Of a stretch of DNA of 64,000 bases, positions 60,109 through 64,000 are shown in pieces. The position numbers and the translations under genes are program-made. The stretch lies in contig OZ220064.1 in NCBI GenBank assembly GCA_964291475.2, forward strand, positions 1 through 64,000, read 5' to 3'. The notes beneath the pieces are model-generated. The model was given only the letters and a program-made list of their open reading frames with translations, searched no databases and was not told where the DNA came from. Numbering within the stretch: the stretch's first letter is position 1; each line of letters starts with the position of its first letter. This DNA is from DAOUKH01 sp964291475 (GTDB lineage Bacteria; Chloroflexota; Dehalococcoidia; SHYB01).

Positions 60109-60133
60109 GGGAACCCCAGTATAGCGCCGCCGA

Positions 60134-60162
60134 TGGACTCCCCCCGTTGCCCTCCCTATAAT
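60134..60162 (+). promoter_or_regulatory. Promoter of acpS (possibly leaderless)
   Basis: TGGACT (60134-60139), 17 nt, TATAAT (60157-60162). The transcript would begin at about 60169, which is the GTG start of acpS. Confidence 0.5.
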
Positions 60163-60168
60163 CGCGGC

Positions 60169-60534
60169 GTGCTGACCACCGGCGTGGACATCGTCGAGAT
60201 CGACCGCGTGGAGCGGGCGGTGGCCCGCGGGGGCGACCGCTTCCTGAACCGCATCTACACCGAGGCCGAGATCGCCCTCTACCGCGATCGGCCGTCGGAG
60301 TTGGCGGCCCGTTTCGCGGGCAAGGAGGCGGTGATGAAGGCCCTCGGCACCGGTGCGCGCGGCGTCGGCTGGCGCGAGATCGAGATCATCCCCAACCGCC
60401 GCGGGAAGCCGGTCGTCGTGCTGCGGGGACGGGCGCAGGAGCGGGCGCGGGCGCTCGGCCTCGACGATCTCGCGATCAGCCTCTCCCACTCGAAGGACTT
60501 CGCCGTCGCGTCCGTCGTGGGAGCCCGGTCATAG
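60169..60534 (+). CDS. acpS: Holo-[acyl-carrier-protein] synthase AcpS
   Basis: A 121-aa phosphopantetheinyl transferase that moves 4'-phosphopantetheine from CoA to ACP. GVDIVEIDRVERAV near the start holds the metal-binding Asp, and RFAGKEAVMKALGTG the catalytic Glu and Lys. SLSHSKDFAVASVV ends it. The GTG coincides with the predicted transcription start and no Shine-Dalgarno is seen. It is followed 19 nt later by nnrDE. Confidence 0.93.
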   Translation: MLTTGVDIVEIDRVERAVARGGDRFLNRIYTEAEIALYRDRPSELAARFAGKEAVMKALGTGARGVGWREIEIIPNRRGKPVVVLRGRAQERARALGLDDLAISLSHSKDFAVASVVGARS

Positions 60535-60553
60535 CTAGCGGGAGGCCTTCAGC

Positions 60554-62113
60554 GTGAGAGTCGTCACCGTCGACGAGATGCGCCGCATCGAAGCGGAGAG
60601 CGAGGCCCGCGGCGTCTCCACGGCGCAGCTGATGGAGAACGCGGGGCTTGCCGTCGCGGAGCAGGCCCGCGACGCCTTGGGCGACCTCAAGAGCGAGCAC
60701 GTCGTCGTCCTCGTGGGCCCCGGCAACAACGGCGGCGACGGCCTCGTCGCCGCCCGCCACCTCGACGACTGGGGCGCGCGCGTCCACGTCTACGTCTGCG
60801 GCGAGCGCCCCACCGACGATCCCCATCTCGAAACGCTGCGCGACCGTGTCGCCGACGTCCGCGAGCTCCGCGGCGACGCCCCGTCGGCCGAGCTGCGCCG
60901 CGCCCTCGACAACGCCGCGATGGTCATCGACGCCATGCTCGGTACGGGACGCTCCAGGCCGTTGCAGGGGCCCATTGCCGCCGCCTGCGGCGCCCTCGCC
61001 GAGGCCAAGGGAAGGCGGCGCGGGCCCTTCGTCCTCGCCCTCGACGTGCCCACGGGTCTCGACGCCGACACCGGCGCCGTCGATCCCGCCACGCCGACGG
61101 CCGACGCGACCGTCGCCCTCGGCTATCCCAAGGTCGGACTCTTCCTCTTCCCCGGCGCCGAGCGCGTGGGTCATCTCTCCGTGGCCGACATTGGCATTCC
61201 CGCCGGCCTCGACGCGGACGCCGGTCTGGAGGTCGCCTCTCCCGATTGGGTTGCCGCCCGGCTGCCCGACCGTCCAATCTCGGCGAACAAAGGCTCCTTC
61301 GGCAAGACGCTCATCGTCGCCGGCTCGGCGAGCTTCATCGGCGCCGCCAACCTCGCCTGCGCCGGCGCCGTGCGCTCCGGCGCGGGCCTGGTCACTCTGG
61401 CCGCGCCGCGCAGCCTCATCCCCGCGGTCGCCGCGGCCCTCCCCGAGGTCACCTACGTCCCCCTCGACGAGACTGCCTGGGGCGAAGTCGACGGCCCGAG
61501 CGCGGCGGCGCAGGTACTCGACGCGCTGCCCGCCTATGACTCGGCGCTCGTCGGGCCCGGCCTCGGACAGGGTGAGGGGTCGGTTGGGCTGGTCAACGGG
61601 CTTGCCGAGGGCATCGGCGGCGTCCCCGGTGTCCGGCTGGCGCTCGACGCCGACGCGCTCAATATCCTGTCGCGCATGAACGAATGGTGGACGAAGCTCC
61701 CCGGCGCGGTGGTCACACCCCATCCGGGCGAGATGGCCCGGCTGACGGGCCGCTCCGTCGAGGCGGTCCAGTCGAGCCGCATCGAGGTCGCCCGGTCCGC
61801 CGCCGAGGCGTGGGGCGCCGCCGTGCTGCTCAAGGGCGCCTACAGCGTCACCGCGCTCGCCGGAGAGCGCACGGTCATCAACCCCTTCGCCAATCCCGCC
61901 CTCGCGACGGCCGGCACCGGCGACGTGCTCGCGGGCATTGTGGCATCGCTGCTGGCCCAGGGCCTGCCGCCGTTCGACGCGGCGGTCGCCGCCGCCTACC
62001 TCCACGGCGCGGCGGGCGAGGAGGTCCGGGGCGCGCTCGGCGACGCCGGCGCCGCGGCCTCCGATCTCCCGCTGCGCATCCCGCCGGTCATGCAGGGCCT
62101 CCGGGGCGAGTAA
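60554..62113 (+). CDS. nnrDE: Bifunctional NAD(P)H-hydrate epimerase/dehydratase
   Basis: A 519-aa fusion of YjeF_N (epimerase, about 1-215; MENAGLAV, VGPGNNGGDGLVAARHL, DAMLGTG) and YjeF_C carbohydrate-kinase-like dehydratase (about 225-519; NKGSFGKTLIVAGS, VTPHPGEMARLTG, TAGTGDVLAGIVASL). It repairs damaged NAD(P)HX. A GTG start has GGGAGG about 8 nt upstream. Confidence 0.95.
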   Translation: MRVVTVDEMRRIEAESEARGVSTAQLMENAGLAVAEQARDALGDLKSEHVVVLVGPGNNGGDGLVAARHLDDWGARVHVYVCGERPTDDPHLETLRDRVADVRELRGDAPSAELRRALDNAAMVIDAMLGTGRSRPLQGPIAAACGALAEAKGRRRGPFVLALDVPTGLDADTGAVDPATPTADATVALGYPKVGLFLFPGAERVGHLSVADIGIPAGLDADAGLEVASPDWVAARLPDRPISANKGSFGKTLIVAGSASFIGAANLACAGAVRSGAGLVTLAAPRSLIPAVAAALPEVTYVPLDETAWGEVDGPSAAAQVLDALPAYDSALVGPGLGQGEGSVGLVNGLAEGIGGVPGVRLALDADALNILSRMNEWWTKLPGAVVTPHPGEMARLTGRSVEAVQSSRIEVARSAAEAWGAAVLLKGAYSVTALAGERTVINPFANPALATAGTGDVLAGIVASLLAQGLPPFDAAVAAAYLHGAAGEEVRGALGDAGAAASDLPLRIPPVMQGLRGE

Positions 62114-62136
62114 CCGCCCGGGCGCGCCTGCGGCCG

Positions 62137-62206
62137 CGTACCCTCTCTCAGTCTCCCCCAGAGGGGGAGCGGCTTAGGGCCCTCTCTCAAAAGGGGGAGA
62201 GGCCGA
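62137..62206. repeat. Palindromic intergenic repeat between nnrDE and coaX
   Basis: CTCCCCC-AGA-GGGGGAG (7-bp stem) flanked by two CCCTCTCTCA motifs, which resemble the hairpin core of the MITE-like repeats. It may stop transcription from nnrDE. Confidence 0.45.
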
Positions 62207-62233
62207 AGGTGCCACCGGCCCGGCAGGGCCTTC

Positions 62234-62239
62234 CCGTAT
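62234..62239 (+). promoter_or_regulatory. -10 box upstream of coaX
   Basis: TATAAT stands about 22 nt before the coaX ATG. No convincing -35 accompanies it. Confidence 0.35.
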
Positions 62240-62260
62240 AATGGCCGCTGGAGCGGCGGT

Positions 62261-63034
62261 ATGCTTCTGGCGGTTGACATTGGGAACACCAATATCACCT
62301 TCGGCGTCTTCGAAGGTGATTCCATCAAGGCGACTTGGCGCATGGCCACCGAGGTCCATCGCCAGACCGACGAGTACGCCGCGCTCTGCATGACGCTCCT
62401 CGGCTACCACGGCGTCCCGATCGAGGCGTTGGACAAGGGCATCGTGAGCAGCGTCGTGCCCCCGCTCACCCACAACTTCGAGGAGCTCTTCGAGCGCTAC
62501 CTGAACATCAAGGCCACGGTCGTCGGGGCCGGCATCAAGACGGGAATGCGGATCTTGTACGAGAGCCCCCGCGACGTCGGGGCCGACCGCGTGGTGCAGG
62601 CCGTGGCCGCCAACCGGCTCTACGGCGCTCCTGTGATCGTCCTCGACTTCGGCACCACGACGGTGCTCGACGCCGTGAACGAGCACGGCGACTACCTTGG
62701 CGGCGCAATCGCGCCGGGGATCAACCTCGCCGCCGAGGCCCTCTACGAGCGCGCCTCCAAGCTGCCCCGCATCGAGGTCGTCCGCCCCCGCACCGCCATC
62801 GGCCGGAACACCGTCGCCAGCATGCAGTCGGGCCTCTACTTCGGCTACATCGGCCTTATCGAGGGCCTCGTGACCCGCTTCCAGCGCGAGCTGGGCGGCA
62901 CCGCCAAGGTCGTCGCCACCGGCGGCCTCAGCTTCCATATCGCCGACGACACCAACCTGATCGACGAGGTCAACGACGACCTCCTGCTGCTCGGTCTGCG
63001 CATGATCCACGAGATGAACGAGAGCCGGTCATGA
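62261..63034 (+). CDS. coaX: Type III pantothenate kinase CoaX
   Basis: A 257-aa ASKHA-fold kinase, first committed CoA step. MLLAVDIGNTNITFGVFE is the phosphate-binding start, followed by ESPRDVGADRVVQAVAA and VLDFGTTTVLDAV. GGAG is about 8 nt before the ATG. It overlaps coaBC by ATGA. Confidence 0.97.
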   Translation: MLLAVDIGNTNITFGVFEGDSIKATWRMATEVHRQTDEYAALCMTLLGYHGVPIEALDKGIVSSVVPPLTHNFEELFERYLNIKATVVGAGIKTGMRILYESPRDVGADRVVQAVAANRLYGAPVIVLDFGTTTVLDAVNEHGDYLGGAIAPGINLAAEALYERASKLPRIEVVRPRTAIGRNTVASMQSGLYFGYIGLIEGLVTRFQRELGGTAKVVATGGLSFHIADDTNLIDEVNDDLLLLGLRMIHEMNESRS

Positions 63035-64000
63035 CGCTCCAGGGACGCAACATCGTGCTCGGCGTGACCGGCAGCATCGCCTCCTACAAGGGCGCCGATC
63101 TGGCGAGCAAGCTGACCCAGGCCGGGGCGCTGGTCGACGTCATCATGACGCGTTCCGCCATGGAGTTCGTGACGCCGCTCACCTTCAGCAGCCTCACCCA
63201 TCGCACCGTAGTCCGCGACCTCTTCGACGCCGATTCGGAGACCAGCGTCGAGCACGTCATGCTCGCGAAGCGCGCCGACGCCGTCATCATCGCGCCGGCG
63301 ACGGCGAACGTCATCGCCAAGATCGTCCACGGGCTGGCCGACGACATGCTCACCGCCACCGTCCTCGCCACCGCCGCCCCTCTGATTGTGGCCCCGGCCA
63401 TGGACGGCAACATGTTCGACAATCCCGCCACCCAACAGAACCTGGAGACCCTGCGCGAGCGGGGGGCCGATATCGTCGGCCCGCACACCGGCTACCTCGC
63501 CAGCGGGCTCTCCGGCGTCGGCAGGCTCGCCGACACCGCCGAGATCATCGGCGTTACGCGCGCCGCACTGGGGAGAAGCGGCGACCTGGCCGGCCGGCGC
63601 ATCGTGGTGACCGCCGGGGGCACGCAGGAGCCCATCGACCCCGTGCGCGTCATCACCAATCGCTCGTCGGGCAAGATGGGCTTTGCCCTGGCGGAGGCCG
63701 CCCGCGACCGTGGAGCGAGCGTGACCTTGATTGCCGCCCCATCGGCCCAACCGAGTCCGGCGGGCGTCGACGTCGTATCCGCCGTCACCGCCAGGGAGAT
63801 GGCCGCCGCCGTCGCGGATGCCGTCGCGGACGCCGACGCGCTCATCATGGCCGCCGCCGTCGCCGACTACGAGAGCGCCGCCCCCGCCGACCGCAAGATC
63901 AAGAAGACCGGCGGGCCGCTCTCCATCGACCTGGCGCCGACGCCCGACATCCTTTCCGAGACGGACGCCTCCTGCGTCCGCGTCGGCTTTGCCGCCGAAA
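63031..64000 (+). CDS. coaBC: Phosphopantothenoylcysteine decarboxylase/ligase CoaBC (3' end outside window)
   Basis: From the ATG at 63031 the protein reads MTLQGRNIVLGVTGSIASYKGADL, then APATANVIAKIVHGLADDML and APAMDGNMFDNPATQQN (the CoaC flavoprotein with the PAMN-like loop). The CoaB part follows: VTAGGTQEPIDPVRVITNRSSGKMG and MAAAVADYESA. About 323 codons are in the window, and the end is missing. It overlaps coaX by 4 nt, so both are coupled. Together with panBCD it completes most of the CoA path to 4'-phosphopantetheine. Confidence 0.96.
   Translation, partial: MTLQGRNIVLGVTGSIASYKGADLASKLTQAGALVDVIMTRSAMEFVTPLTFSSLTHRTVVRDLFDADSETSVEHVMLAKRADAVIIAPATANVIAKIVHGLADDMLTATVLATAAPLIVAPAMDGNMFDNPATQQNLETLRERGADIVGPHTGYLASGLSGVGRLADTAEIIGVTRAALGRSGDLAGRRIVVTAGGTQEPIDPVRVITNRSSGKMGFALAEAARDRGASVTLIAAPSAQPSPAGVDVVSAVTAREMAAAVADAVADADALIMAAAVADYESAAPADRKIKKTGGPLSIDLAPTPDILSETDASCVRVGFAAE

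Noticed and set aside
60000..60125. Thiamine (TPP) riboswitch upstream of tenA
   Set aside because: The upstream gap is only ~60 nt shared with acpS, and the conserved CUGAGA / thi-box is not seen.
59440..60489. Longer tenA with an ~127-residue N-terminal extension
   Set aside because: The extension is antisense to acpS, is low complexity, and the family start MGLSDDL is at 60108.

Overview
The window is high-GC DNA (roughly two-thirds G+C by eye) from a bacterium that I place in the Chloroflexota, most likely Dehalococcoidia or a SAR202-like relative. The evidence is the 16S rRNA sequence, rRNA genes that are not linked to each other, and a gene set rich in flavin-dependent LLM monooxygenases, amidohydrolases, a molybdopterin dehydrogenase and a thiolase/DUF35 pair. 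The placement comes from recognition, not from a database search.

Layout. Positions 1-12242 hold a tightly packed minus-strand block: P1 peptidase, DUF2520 oxidoreductase, panD, panB, panC, surE, LON-domain protein, folB, AAA ATPase plus VWA protein, rbfA, truB, a lipid acyltransferase and a truncated PimA-like glycosyltransferase. Many of its junctions are 2-20 nt gaps or ATGA overlaps. Positions 12.6-24 kb hold hpf, comF, a HAD hydrolase, mfd, proB-proA, a small unknown protein, a flippase-like membrane protein and a split transketolase. At 24.2-25.5 kb an IS481-type element sits inside a ~190-bp MITE-like repeat, and a second, uninterrupted copy of that repeat lies at 53.6 kb. Positions 25.7-36.5 kb are a catabolic accessory region: a lone xanthine-dehydrogenase-type large subunit, two amidohydrolases (one frameshifted), a frameshifted GNAT, an LLM oxidoreductase and a thiolase/DUF35 pair. 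It is interrupted by a visibly AT-richer gene at 31221-33710. Positions 36.5-45.7 kb hold priA, rplS, trmD, a MoaB-type protein with a His-rich tail, an NDH-2-like protein fused to a cyclic-nucleotide-binding domain, a Ca2+/Na+ exchanger and enoyl-CoA hydratase. Then come a solitary 5S rRNA, S1, clpC, a large DUF11-repeat surface protein, and a solitary 16S rRNA with its own promoter, processing stem and terminator. The right end has a DDN-type nitroreductase, a mycothiol-type isomerase homologue, an SDR, a DsbA/FrnE-like gene with an in-frame TGA, queA, tenA, acpS, nnrDE, coaX and a truncated coaBC.

How the genes work together. Coenzyme A synthesis is represented by panB, panC, panD, a DUF2520 protein, coaX and coaBC, with acpS using CoA to charge acyl carrier protein. 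Translation and RNA functions (truB, rbfA, hpf, rplS, trmD, queA, S1, 5S, 16S) and DNA repair (mfd, priA) form the housekeeping core.

Most interesting signals. (1) The 829-aa protein at 31221-33710 joins two nucleoside-deoxyribosyltransferase/TIR-like domains, one with and one without the catalytic Glu, to a P-loop ATPase. It is a candidate defence or signalling protein. (2) The DsbA/FrnE-like gene at 57722-58336 has TGA exactly at the first Cys of CPFC, behind a strong ribosome binding site, so it is a candidate selenoprotein. (3) 16S and 5S each stand alone with their own promoter. (4) The IS481 element is nested in a MITE copy. (5) Two adjacent, 4-nt-overlapping genes both carry single-base frameshifts.
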